A stretch of DNA of 64,000 bases from Zizania palustris (taxonomy: Eukaryota > Streptophyta > Magnoliopsida > Poales > Poaceae), in the NCBI GenBank assembly GCA_019279435.1, contig JAAALK010002125.1:1-64000 (forward strand), read 5' to 3'. Shown here in pieces: positions 11,198 to 21,728 of this stretch. A program made the position numbers and the translations under genes. Positions within the stretch are counted from its first letter, which is position 1. The number at the start of each line of letters is the position of its first letter. Below the pieces are notes generated by a model. It was given only the letters and a program-made list of their open reading frames with translations. It did not search any database and was not told the DNA's origin.

Positions 11198-11205
11198 TAT
11201 TTATA
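11198..11205 (-). promoter_or_regulatory. TATA box of the E2 antisense gene
   Basis: TATAAATA on the minus strand, about 158 bp upstream of the exon 1 ATG and inside the internal region, not the LTR. Same placement in E6 (40732-40739), E1 (12820-12827) and E4 (37019-37026). Confidence 0.65.
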
Positions 11206-11487
11206 GGCGCGGTAAGAATTCCAACCGTCATGGGCCGAGCCCACCGCCAGATGGGCCTCCGGCGAAAGCAAATCAAGCCCAAGCAAGGTAACGGTAACTT
11301 TTCTGACCGTTGCGGAGCCGTTCGGGCTCCCCGAGGCCGCTCTGGCACGAGCATTTATTACCCCCAGGAATCAAGGTCTTCTTCGGTCCTGGCTCCGGAG
11401 GTGCGTTCCCTCCGAAGTGTTTTCAGGTCATTTGTCCTAAGGGCGCGTGCACCCCTTCGTTCCGAAGGCCTACACGCGAGGGGCTAC

Positions 11488-12636
11488 TGTTGGGGGAATA
11501 TATTTCCCTTAAACAGGGGCCAAATGACGTCAGCCTCCGACAGCCTTCGGCCCAGAACCAGGTACTGTCGAAGCCTGTTTTCTCTAAGTGTTGTTTCCAG
11601 GTCCCAAGGTGCCTTTCGGGGCCCGTAGCTTCGGAGCCCCTAGACCAGGAGGTCCGGCCCGGAGCCCCCAATTCAGGCCCGGGCGCAGGCCGCCGGAGGC
11701 CACCCTCCGAGAGCCAAGCCCGGAGGCCACCCTCCGGAGTCCTGTTCGGAGGCCACCCCCCGGAGTCCAGCCGGGAGGCCGCCCTCCGGGAGCCCAGTTC
11801 GGAGGTCGCCCTCCGGAGCCAAGTCCGGAGGCCACCCTCCGAGAGCCAAGCCCGGAGGCCACCCTCCGGAGTCCTGTTCGGAGGCCACCCTCCGGAGTCC
11901 TGTTCGGAGGCCACCCCCCGGAGTCCAGCCTGGAGGCCGCCCTCCGGGAGCCCAGTTCGGAGGTCGCCCTCCGGAGCCAAGTCCGGAGGCCACCCTCCGA
12001 GAGCCAAGCCCGGAGGCCACCCTCCGGAGTCCTGTTCGGAGGCCACCCTCCGAGAGTCAAGCCCGGAGGCCACCCTCCGGAGTCCAGTCCGGAGGCCGCC
12101 CTCTGGGAGCCCAGTTCGGAGGTCGCCCTCCGGAGCCAAGTCCGGAGGCCACCCTCCGGGAGCCAAGTCCGGAGGCCGCCCTCCGGAGCCAAGTCCATAC
12201 CGGGGGCCCCCCGCCCCTAGTATGTCGTTTAGCTGGTCAAAGCCTGGCGCAGCCTGACACGCCAGTAAAGCTATAAAGTTGTCTGGCACCCTTTGTATTG
12301 AAGCTAGCTCCTTTTCCCCTCTCTGCCCCTATGAGCCTGAGACTCATAGGGGGCATCCCAGTCTTTTCCTCTGGCCTGCGTGCCTATAAAAGCAGGGCCA
12401 AGCCCTTGTAACAGGACACATTCTCCAGGGGGCCATGAGACCCTGGAGTTATCCTCTCCACATCAAGGCACACCATGCCAAATCCACTACAAACTGGACG
12501 TAGGGTTATTATCCCCTAGGGGAGGCCCGAACCAGTGTAAACCCTATCTCTCCCTGCGAGAACCCATCGAGGTTCATTCTCCATATCATACTCCACCACA
12601 GAAAAACCTGCTGGAACTAACGCAATGGTTCCAACA
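11488..12636 (+). repeat. E2 3' LTR (1149 bp)
   Basis: Same length and structure as the 5' LTR, including the hairpin array and the TATA box at 12385-12392. Preceded by the purine-rich CGCGAGGGGCTAC and followed by the TAAAT duplication at 12637-12641. Confidence 0.95.
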
Positions 12637-12641
12637 TAAAT

Positions 12642-12944
12642 GCTTTTCGAACTATCTTAGAACTGACTTAGGAAGTTCGAAAGTCTTTTTAGACATAGAG
12701 GAAATAGCCGTTAGTTTTCTGTTTCTAACGGAGACTGTAGCAGGCGCTAATTTTGTAAAAGGAGTAGCGGCGGGAATGCGAAACGACATAGATTAACGGT
12801 AAGAAAGTGAAGTCTAGGCTATAAATAGAGAGCCTAGAAGTTACCCGGTTACCTTTTCACCGCATTCTAGCAACCAAAAACTTTTTAGCCCTTTGAGTTC
12901 TTGAGCCCTAGCCTCCATTTCCTCAGAGCAATCCGGCGATCGCA
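12642..12944 (+). promoter_or_regulatory. E1 antisense-gene promoter region, with TATA box 12820-12827
   Basis: This resumes E1 sequence after E2 and matches 36840-37146 of E4. TATAAATA at 12820-12827 lies 118 bp upstream of the ATG at 12945. The short 5' untranslated stretch contains a TTGAGCCCTAGCCTCCATTT-type pyrimidine-rich leader shared with E4. No other coding sequence. Confidence 0.65.
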
Positions 12945-15900
12945 ATGGTGAAGACTAAGGGGTCTGCACCTCCGTCGGCCTTGGCCCGGCAGCAGGCGGC
13001 CGCAGCAGCAGCGGCGACAGTGTTGGCGGTGGCACCTCCGATGCCGGCGGCGACATCCATGGCGGTAGGGGCGAGAAATCCCCAAATCGCCGATGACCAA
13101 GGTCTGTGCCCGCCATCGACAAAATATTTAGATCAATCTTTTGAGTTGGGACCTTCTACCTGCAAGAGAGAATCATTGGCAATCACAGCGGGGGGAAAAA
13201 TTAGCAATGGAGTTATGATTCGGAAGCCAGGCAAAGAATCGATTCCATCGCCAAGACCCGGAGAAGTAGTGGTATTTGAAGCCTTCTTCGAAGCTGGCTT
13301 GGGCCTCCCTGTAGTGGACTTCCTGGCGGAGGTACTGGATCTGTTTCATGTAACCCTCCCCCAATTATCTCCGAATGCAGTAGCTAGGTTAGCTATCTTC
13401 GAATAGGCGCTGAGAGCCGAAGGTTGTGAGGGGAGGGCAGAAATCTTCGCTGCACTTCATAGAGCAACTTGCCAGCCGAAGACCTTCGTAGGCTCCGGAG
13501 GTGAGAAAGTGGTAGTATCCTTCGGCTCTATCAACTTTAGGCTTCGGGATGAATATGCCCTTCAGTTTCCTGCCAAGGCCATCAATGCTAGATGGTACAC
13601 TGATTGGGTTCTGAGATGGTTCTATGCCGAAGTTGGAGCGAGCAGTCCTCTGGCTGGGCCTCTTAAAGAAATTCAATTCCGGAAAGAAGCCTTGGTGCAG
13701 CCCAACGAAGGCCAGCTCGAAGCTCGTCTTAACCTGCTTCAGAAAATTAGCCGAAGGTTAAGCATGCGGGACTTAGCCGAAGAATTCCTCGGACTGCAAA
13801 TTCCTCCGCTGATGGCCAACTAGCCTATCGTCTTCAAAGATGATTCGGAAGGCGGTCTCCGCAAGATCAACTTAACTTCGAGCCCTGCAGGTAACTTCGA
13901 AACCAACATGCATTATACATATTTACTTCGAAGAAAGGCTAATTTGATTTATTTTTTAGCTTCTTCAGCCCCTATTACTTCAGAGCAAATTGTAAGGGCT
14001 TCGGAGAAGATTTTGGGTGATGAGGACATCACTTCACATGATACACACATGGAGCCTCCACCTACAATTCAACTACAAGGACCAATCACACGCGCCCGTG
14101 CCCGTCGCTTGAACCATGAGGTTAATTCGTTCCTTAGCAACTTTGATTATATTTGTTTGGATGGGATGCTACTGAATACTAGTTATATTTTGTTGCTTAG
14201 GAACATGGGAGATGGAATAGGAGAGTTGGAGTTGAAGACGGAGCCGCACGGATGATTTGAAGTCAAGAATTCGCTGGTTCGGACTACATCGACCACCATT
14301 CACCAAAATGGGCATAACTTCCTCATACGAAGTCCGATTGGCGCGTTCTTGGACTTTTTGGAAAGCTGAGGAGAAGACGGATCGTTTGCCATTGGTTTCT
14401 CCTCATTTGGAGTCTCGAGTCGTCCTGTGTATTTAAAACAGTACTGCGTGACAGAACTGGGCCATGTTGGCCATAATCTGAGTCTGTACGTCTTCTAGCC
14501 CACAGCCCAAGTCTGTTCCCCTTCCACAGGCCGCCGCCCTATATATCCTCACGCCAGCCACTTCTAGGGTTAGGTTTTGCTTTGTTGCATCTACACTGTT
14601 GTGTTTAGATCCCGCCTCTTGCGCCGGACCGATTGGCTGCCGCATTGGCGTTTGTGAAACCTCAACTTATCTTCGTTTGTCTGTGATTTGGCATTCGATT
14701 TGTATCCTTCCTGTTCTTGCTTGTGTTCTTGGGTTCGCTTGCAGGAATTAGCCTTCGTGGCGAGGTCAATCGCGTCCTGCGTGGTTGATAACCAACGGAG
14801 ACAGCGGTGTAACGATTGCAAGGTTTTGATCCGCCGGACCGGAGCCTTGGATCGCCAACGTCGAGATTCTCCACCAACCCAAGTTTATCCCTTACCTAGA
14901 GGAAGATCGGGACCACACTCCCCCATCATTGGGTGCCCCAACTCCGACTGAAAAAGAATGGCGAATTAAATTGGTCGGGAGTTGGGAAAGGTTTAACAGA
15001 GTATGGGGAATGTTGGAGTTGACTCCGCCCTCTCTGATGGACTGGGTGCCTTTGGAGAAAGGACCCAAGAAAAGGATGGCTGAAGCCGGAGCTTCAAGCT
15101 CCGCAAGGACTCCGGTGAAGAAGGTGGCTCGGAAGCCAAAAAATCTCGCACCATCGAATCCTGCGCCTTCGAGCTCAAGAACCTCAATCTCCGGTTCTAA
15201 AGAAGATGAAGGTATACTATTAGTGAGATTGATTGATGAAGATGCAGCTCAACAAAATATTCACATTGAAGATACTGCAGGTATGCCGGAGCCCCAAGTT
15301 ACCATTGAAGAAGTGAGAGCTCCGGATACTCAAGAGGAGCAAATCGAAGCCCCTATGGGCGAAGATGAAGTTGAAGTTCCTACAACTTCAGTTGTGGATG
15401 AAGGGAGGACTGCTCACGGAGATACTCCGACAGGAGAAATTTTAACTGTGGATTCAGATGATGACTTCACCTTCGATCCTCCGAGCAGTCCAGTGCTCGA
15501 TCTCCCCCAGAATGTCGAAGGTAAATTTCGCATAATTCTTTATCATTTTCTGCAAAATTATACAATGCATAATATTTTTGCTTTTGTAGAGCCCCCTGCT
15601 GTAGAAGTACATCACGAAGACACAATTCAAAGGCCTTCGACAACTTCGGAGCCGCACCCGGAGGTCACTCAACAGGGGCCTAGAAGGGGTAAAAGACACA
15701 TAGAGCCTCTCCCTACTCAAGGATCAACTTCGTCTGAGTCAACAGATGAAAGTGAATCAACTGAGGGGGGGCCATCTTCGGAAGTTCCAAGGACCTCAGG
15801 AGAACGCTCCGGAGCTTCGCCAAGCAGGGAAGACCAAGAGGCTTCGGCTCTGCTCCCTCTTTTAACTCCTTTTTTGGAGCAAAGAAAAGGGCTTCAGACT

Positions 15901-17528
15901 TTGCTCAAACCTTTAGGTCGAGTGAGTCAGGAAGTCGGGGAGACAGAGCTGGTAGCAAAATTAAGCAAGGCGAAGAATTCGGAGCTTAACGTTGCTTTGG
16001 AACGAGCAGCCTACCAGGTACGGAGCACCTTCGAACCAATATCTTTAGCGAATTATATTGGGTTCGAAGTACATCTTCGAACCAGTAGCAAATTATAAAT
16101 GAATAATTTCTTACTTCAGTTTTTTCTCTTCTTAGCAAGCGGTCTTGGCCCGAGCTGCAGCTTTATCGAACGAAAGTGAAATTGCTCAGCTTCGGGAAGA
16201 AAATGAAACTCTTAAACGCAACTTATCTTTCTCCGAAGCTAGAGTACTTCAAATGGATAATGTGATTTCAACGGAGCGTAGGGCCAGACAGGGCTTGGAA
16301 GCTGTTAATAAGGAGCTCGAAGCAGAAAGAATCGTGCTTCGGGCCGAAATTGAAAAGGTGCGGTCGGAGCATGCTAGTGCTGGGTTCGAACTTGTAAGGC
16401 TCCAAGAGGAAGCTAGCCAACTCCTAAACCAGAAGAATATTTTAACTACGGAGAATGCTAGGATTTCCGGAGTTTTGGCAGAAACGACTTCGAGCAAGGA
16501 TGCACTGATTGAAGAAAAGCTTAAGTCGGAGAAGGTGGCTACGGAGGTCATCGAACAGATGCTAGGTGTTCTGGAGTACTTCGGTACTACTGGATCACTT
16601 CCTTCGGATGACAACGTGACTCTGCTGCGCCGGTTAAAAAGGATCCAAGGAGCAGCGAAGAAAATGAAGACGGCAGGCATGCGTTATGGAGAACTCTCCG
16701 GACAAGTGTCTGCCCTCGGATTACTTCGTTACTACGAGGATTTGGGCCGAACAATCACTCCGAGCGCAGAGGGCTCCATTACCTTCGACGACGAGCGGCT
16801 TTTGAATCCTTCTGAAGGCGTGACTGCCGCCTGGCGAGCCTTTCAAACCTCATGAAGAGCCGAAGGTCGTTCTGCGATCAAGGCTTGGATCGATGAAGGC
16901 CAACGTCAGAAGCAAGTTCGGAGCCAAGCTTCGAGCAGTCAGCCTCCTCCGAACCCGCAGGTTTAGGAATTATTTAGGATTTTTTGACTATGTAAAGCTC
17001 ATGCTTGTAAACATTTATCAATGAAAATCTTGTTTGTCATATTTTTAGGCTTTGCCTCTTATGGAAGACATCGAAGTGTTAGAGCTTAACAACGAACTTC
17101 GCTCATTATGGAACACCTTCGAACTTCTGAAGAGTTATAAGCGTCCTCGATTTCTTATTCCTCGCGATGATTTCGGCGTAATTGCGCCTGAATTAATCAA
17201 AGACGTATTGTCTTATATTAAAGAGGAAGATAAAGAGGTTAACGCAAACACCTCGTCTTCTGAAGACACTAATTGGTCTGAAGACGAAGGTGAAGCTCGA
17301 AATAAAAGATCTGAAGATCTTAGAAGCTGGGAAAGAAGCCCTGAGCGGCTTCGAACTTGGGCCGAGCTTCAACAAGAGCAGAAGGATTTTAGAGCTTCGA
17401 AGGAGAGGAAGAGAGTTAAACGTAAAGTTCTTAGGACTTCCGACATTGGAACCAGTCGTTCCACCCCTAGCTCTCGGGACCGAAGAGGTCTCCGATTCCT
17501 TCTTGGTATAGATACCAATTTTTCATAG
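12945..17528 (+). pseudogene. E1 antisense gene, subfamily A: five exons, broken
   Basis: Exons: 12945-13890, 13960-15520 (split by the solo LTR 14018-14928 plus its duplication), 15590-16017, 16136-16960, 17049-17528. Introns are GT-AG (69, 69, 118, 88 bp; phases 1, 1, 0, 0). Without the insertion the exons sum to 3324 nt (1108 codons). Stops: TAG 13404-13406 and TAG 13821-13823 (both TGG in E4), TGA 16853-16855 (TGG in E5). Exon 1 carries VVVFEAFFEAGLGLP and LPQLSPNAVARLAIFE; exon 2 LVGSWERFNRVW; exon 3 a Ser-rich acidic region; exon 4 a coiled coil and YYEDLGRTITPS; exon 5 ends GLRFLLGIDTNFS. Runs opposite to E1 pol, tail to tail. Confidence 0.85.
14018..14928 (+). mobile_element. Solo LTR (911 bp) of another Ty3-gypsy family inside exon 2 of the E1 antisense gene
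   Basis: Starts TGATGAGGAC and ends CCCCCATCA, flanked by TTGGG at 14013-14017 and 14929-14933. E4 has uninterrupted sequence at the matching point (near 38213-38220). The first 190 bp read ITRARARRLNHEVNSFL in frame, like the C-terminal tail of gypsy pol proteins that extend into their 3' LTR, so the plus strand is probably the sense strand. CTATATAT-type TATA near 14541 and a TAGGGTTAGG motif follow. No internal region remains, so it is a solo LTR. Confidence 0.85.
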
Positions 17529-18449
17529 TGTAATCTATAAACACATTTATTTCAATAATGAATGCCGATTTAAAATTTTCTCCATATTTACTAGCCCCTC
17601 TTTGGGTATAAGCAACTTCGAAATGTATTCAAAGATGGTTATGCGCAAAGAAAAACTTCGGAGTACAATTTTTTGGGGGTTCGGAGCCCCTCTGTCATTT
17701 AAAGATCTTTTGAAATCGTATGAAATGTCTTCGACTTTTTGCAGTTAGAAGAATGGTAACTTAGTACCTTTGTTTTACGAAAGAAATCAATTGAGATAAC
17801 TTTCAGGACACTTTAGTGTCTTAAGAAATTTCTCACTTTGGACTATGTTAACATACATTCGAAGCTCATGGCTCAAATGCTGTTTTGCTTTAGCCACCTT
17901 CGGCTTGTCTTTGCGATCTCTGACGAACCAATGGTTCGGAGTTTGCAATGGTCTCTTTGGACTCTTTTTACGGATGTCTACCAGCCAATGGCTTGGACTC
18001 CGTATAATTTGGCCACCTTCGGCTCTTTTTGCAGAAGTCTACCAGCCAGTGGCTTGGACTTCGCAGATTTTGGCCACCTTCGGCTCTTTTTACGGAAGTC
18101 TACAAGCTGCAGCTTGGACTCCGTAGGTTTTGGCCACCTTCTGCTCTTTTTATGGAAGTCTACCAGCCAATGGCTTGGACTCTGTAGGGTGCGGTTTTGA
18201 GCTCTTTTACGGATGCCTACAAGCCGGTGGCCTGGGCTCCGGATTATGTCAGCCCCCACGTCGGAGGCTTCGAACTTTATGGGTTCAAAGTCCGAAAATA
18301 CAACCCAGCTTAATGACACTTCCCTCTCGGTCGACCCCGCAGTTCCAGTGCGTCCACTCGGAAGCTGGAAGTCTATGAGGGGAAGGCAACTATCAGGGTC
18401 ATATGCTTTATTAATTTAGAGGTGATTACAAGCGAATTACAAGGAGCCC
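17529..18449. other. E1 convergent spacer between antisense gene and pol, with about 61-bp tandem repeats
   Basis: Non-coding. About five units of about 60-62 bp occupy 17948-18240, each with GGCCACCTTCGGCTCTTTTT and a GTCTACCAGCC...TGGCTTGGACT block. The same array, inverted, is in E5 at about 60365-60750. An ATTAATAAAG stretch near 18409-18415 (read on minus as pol 3' end) could be part of the pol polyadenylation region. Confidence 0.8.
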
Positions 18450-21400
18450 TTATGCGAAGTATCGCTTTAGGTGCTCCGCATGCCAAGTATGTGCTAACTC
18501 TTCACCTTCTAAATTAGCTAATTTAAATGAACCAGGGTGCCCTGAGCGGACAATTAGATATGGACCTTCCCATTTATTGCCTAACTTCCCTGGTGCTATA
18601 ATGCTTCGTAGAACAAGATGACCCGGCCTTAACTCGTTGAGCTTAACCTTCGGGTCATACCAAGTCTTCGTCTGCTGATGATACTTTGATAAATTAGCTA
18701 CAGCCCGAAGTCTTGTTTCTTCTGACAAATCTAACGAAGCTTGTCTTTCTTCTTCAATGTCCGGTTCGGTGCTGCGAAATGATCCCCCTTTGAGCTCCGT
18801 TGGAGTCATAGCTTCATCTCCGAATAGTAGTCTGAACGGAGTAAAACCTGTGGACCTTGTTTGCGTAGTCCGAATGGACCATAGAATCTTCGGAAGCTCT
18901 TCGGTCCACAGTCCCTTTGCTAATCCTACTATTCTTCGATTTAGCCCTGATAAAATATTTCCATTGGCTCGCTCTACGGCTCCATTCGACTGAGGATGCC
19001 TCACTGCAGCAAAACATAACTGAATGCCTAGGTCTTCGCAAAACTTCCTGAAGGGTTCTGCGTCGAACTGTGTTCCATTATCAACTGTGAGGTATCTAGG
19101 CACTCCGAACCGGCAAATAATGTTCTTCCAGAAGAATTTTTGTACATTGTTCGAAGTGATAGCTGTTAAGGGTTCTGCTTCCACCCACTTAGAAAAATAT
19201 TCAATGGCTACCACTGCGAACTTCAGATTTCCCTTTGCTAACGGAAAGGGACCAATTAGATCCATACCCCATCTGGCCGTAGGCCATACCGGAGCAATGA
19301 CTTGAAGAGCTGTTGGTGGGCGATGACTCCGTCGACCCATCCACTGGCATCCTTGACAAGTGCGAACCAAGCTCTCCGCATCAACTGTTATTGTGGGCCA
19401 ATAAAGCCCCTGGCGAAGTGTTTTTCCTGCCAGAGCTCTAGGGGCTAAATGGCTTCCACAAAGGCCTTCGTGAATTTCTCGAAGAATTTCTTGGTCTTCG
19501 TCTTGAGATACACATCGGAGTAGAGGGGAACATACTTCGGCCTTGTATAATATACCGTTGATTAACTGATAGTTTCTGGCTCTGAGCTTTAATCTTGACA
19601 ACTAGGGCTCTTCGGGCAAATTTGTTCCTCCTTGCAAGAGTTCTATGATCGAATCTTTCCAATCTGCACTAGGAATGCAAAGAATCTCCGCAAAGGCAAT
19701 TTGTGGCACCGAAGGTATATTGAGCTCCTCATAGAAAGCTTCTTCAGGCACATCCACAGCTCCGGCTGCAGCCTTCGCTAAAATGTCCGCTTGCGCGTTT
19801 TCCGCTCTTGGTATACTCCGAATGGAAATACCCTTGAAATGTGCTTCAATTTTGCGGATTTCTTCTAAGTTCTATGCAAGCTGTGGATGTCGAACTTGAA
19901 AACTTTTGTCTACGTGCCCTGCTACTATCTGAGAATCTGTCTTTATAATTATTCTTGTAGCCCCTAGAGCACGTGCTTTCCGGAGTCCCAATAAAATCCC
20001 TTCGTACTCCGCTATATTATTGGTAGACTTAAAGTTGAGTCTTGCGGAGTACATTGCTCTTTGCCCTGACGGTGAAATCAACACTGCCCCAATGCCTGCT
20101 CCGGATGCTTGGAAAGCCCCATCGGAGTAAACAGTCCAAACTCCGTCACTTGATTTCTCCGGAGTCAAATTCGCAGGTGGAGTCCACTCTGCTACGAAGT
20201 CTGCTAGGACTTGGGATTTGATAGCTGTCCTTGCCAAGAAAGATATGCCGAAGGGCGCTAGCTCGACTGCCCACTTTCCAATTCTTCCAGTGGAATCTTT
20301 ACTTCGGAGCATATCTCCTAAAGGATACGAAGTTGGTACAATTACATTGTGAGCCAAAAAATAATGTCTTAGCTTCCTCGAAGCCATTATCAGAGCATAA
20401 ACGAACTTCTCAAGTTCGGAGTATCTTGTCTTCGCTCCTGACAATGCTTCGGATACAAAATAGACAGGATTTTGGACCAACTTCCCATTGAAATCAACTT
20501 CTCTGACAAGGACTGCACTGACAGCTGAACCTGTAGCTGCAAGATACAGGAGTAGGGTTTCGTCCGCAATAGGCACCGTGAGTGTAGCAAGATTACTGAG
20601 ATAATCTTTAATATCTTCGAAGCTTCTCTGACACTCCGGTGTCCATGCAAAATCTTTGGACCCTTTCAAAGCTTTGAATATCGGCAAGCTCCTTCCCGCA
20701 GACCTTGATAAAAACCTACTAAGTGCGGCCAGACATCCAGTCAGCTTCTGCACTTGCTTTAAATTCTCCGGAGGAGCCATCTTCTGCAGCGCAGTTATTT
20801 GAGTAGGGCTAGCTTCAATTCCCCTGCTTGAAACTAAATACCCTAACAATTTTCCAGCCTTAGCTCCGAATATACATTTTTCGGGGTTAAGACGGATCCC
20901 ACATGCCCGAAGGCTATTGAATGTTTCTGCTAAGTCTAGGCTATGTTGGTGCTTTAAAGCACTCTTTATTACAATATCATCCATATAGGCCTCCACATTG
21001 CGACCTAGTTGATGACCTAGAGCCTTAGCAACTAATCTTGAAAAAGTAGCCCCGGCATTTCTTAGGCCGAAGGGCATTCTTACATAGCAGAAGACTCCTG
21101 AAGGAGTTACAAAGCTTGTCTTGATTTCATCTTCGCGCTTCAACCATATTTGATGATAACCAGAATACGCGTCAAGGAAGCTTAATAACTCCGAACCTGC
21201 AGTGGAGTCAACCAGTTGATCAATTCGGGGCATCGGGTAGGGGTCACATGGGCATGCTTTATTCAAAGATGTGAAATCAATGCACATGCGCCACTTCCCG
21301 GAAGACTTCTTCCTGACGAAGACTGGGTTGGCTAACCATTCTGTGTGAGCCACTTCTCTGATAATCCCAGCCTTCAACAGTTTTTCAACTTCGTCCTTAG

Positions 21401-21728
21401 CTAGAGCAGCTCTCTCTGCGGACATCTTCCGGAGTCCTTGTCGAACAGGCCGGGCCTTTGGGTTTACAAGTAAACTGTGTTCAATGATATCCCGATCGAC
21501 TCCGGTGATATCTTCGTCAGACCAAGCGAAGACATCCAAATTCTCTTCCACTACCTTTTCCAAGGAGGTTGCAACTTCAGGAGGTAAATCTTTACCAAAT
21601 TGAAAAGTGTACTCTTTACCATCTTTAACAATGACCTTCGTTGCAATATCTCCTTCGGGACTTGGTCTCGGAAAAGACTTCTTCGAAGCTTCGGAGGAGG
21701 CTGAAAATTTTTTCATTATCCTGCACAC
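18450..21728 (-). pseudogene. E1 pol: RT, dual RNase H, integrase (broken)
   Basis: The order on the minus strand is RT (MCIDFTSLNKACP near 21290-21240, YMDD near 20990, RMPFGLRNAGATF near 21080), a tether RNase H-like domain, a second RNase H (YSDGAFQASGAGIGAVL near 20120-20070; Glu in AEYEG, Asp in TDSQ), and integrase with HHCC finger and DD35E core (19500-18960), ending in GPY-type KWEGPY and HTWHAEHLKRYFA. TAG stops at 19874-19872 and 19604-19602 interrupt it. The extra RNase H is characteristic of the Tat lineage. Closely matches E5 57013-60126. Confidence 0.93.

Larger units (their letters stand above)
5181..12636 (+). mobile_element. E2: young non-autonomous gypsy-type LTR element carrying only an antisense gene
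   Basis: Two LTRs of 1149 bp each (5181-6329, 11488-12636) with TAAAT duplications enclose 5.2 kb. Right after the 5' LTR is the same primer site as E5, and before the 3' LTR the same CGAGGGGCTAC purine tract. No gag, protease, RT, RNase H or integrase is detectable on either strand. The interior holds a leader, a 29-bp tandem array (about 6630-6990), non-coding sequence, and the five-exon antisense gene (11040-7745, minus). Only two substitutions between the LTRs were seen by eye, so it is much younger than its host E1. Mobilisation in trans by a related autonomous element is inferred from the shared terminal signals. Confidence 0.92.
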
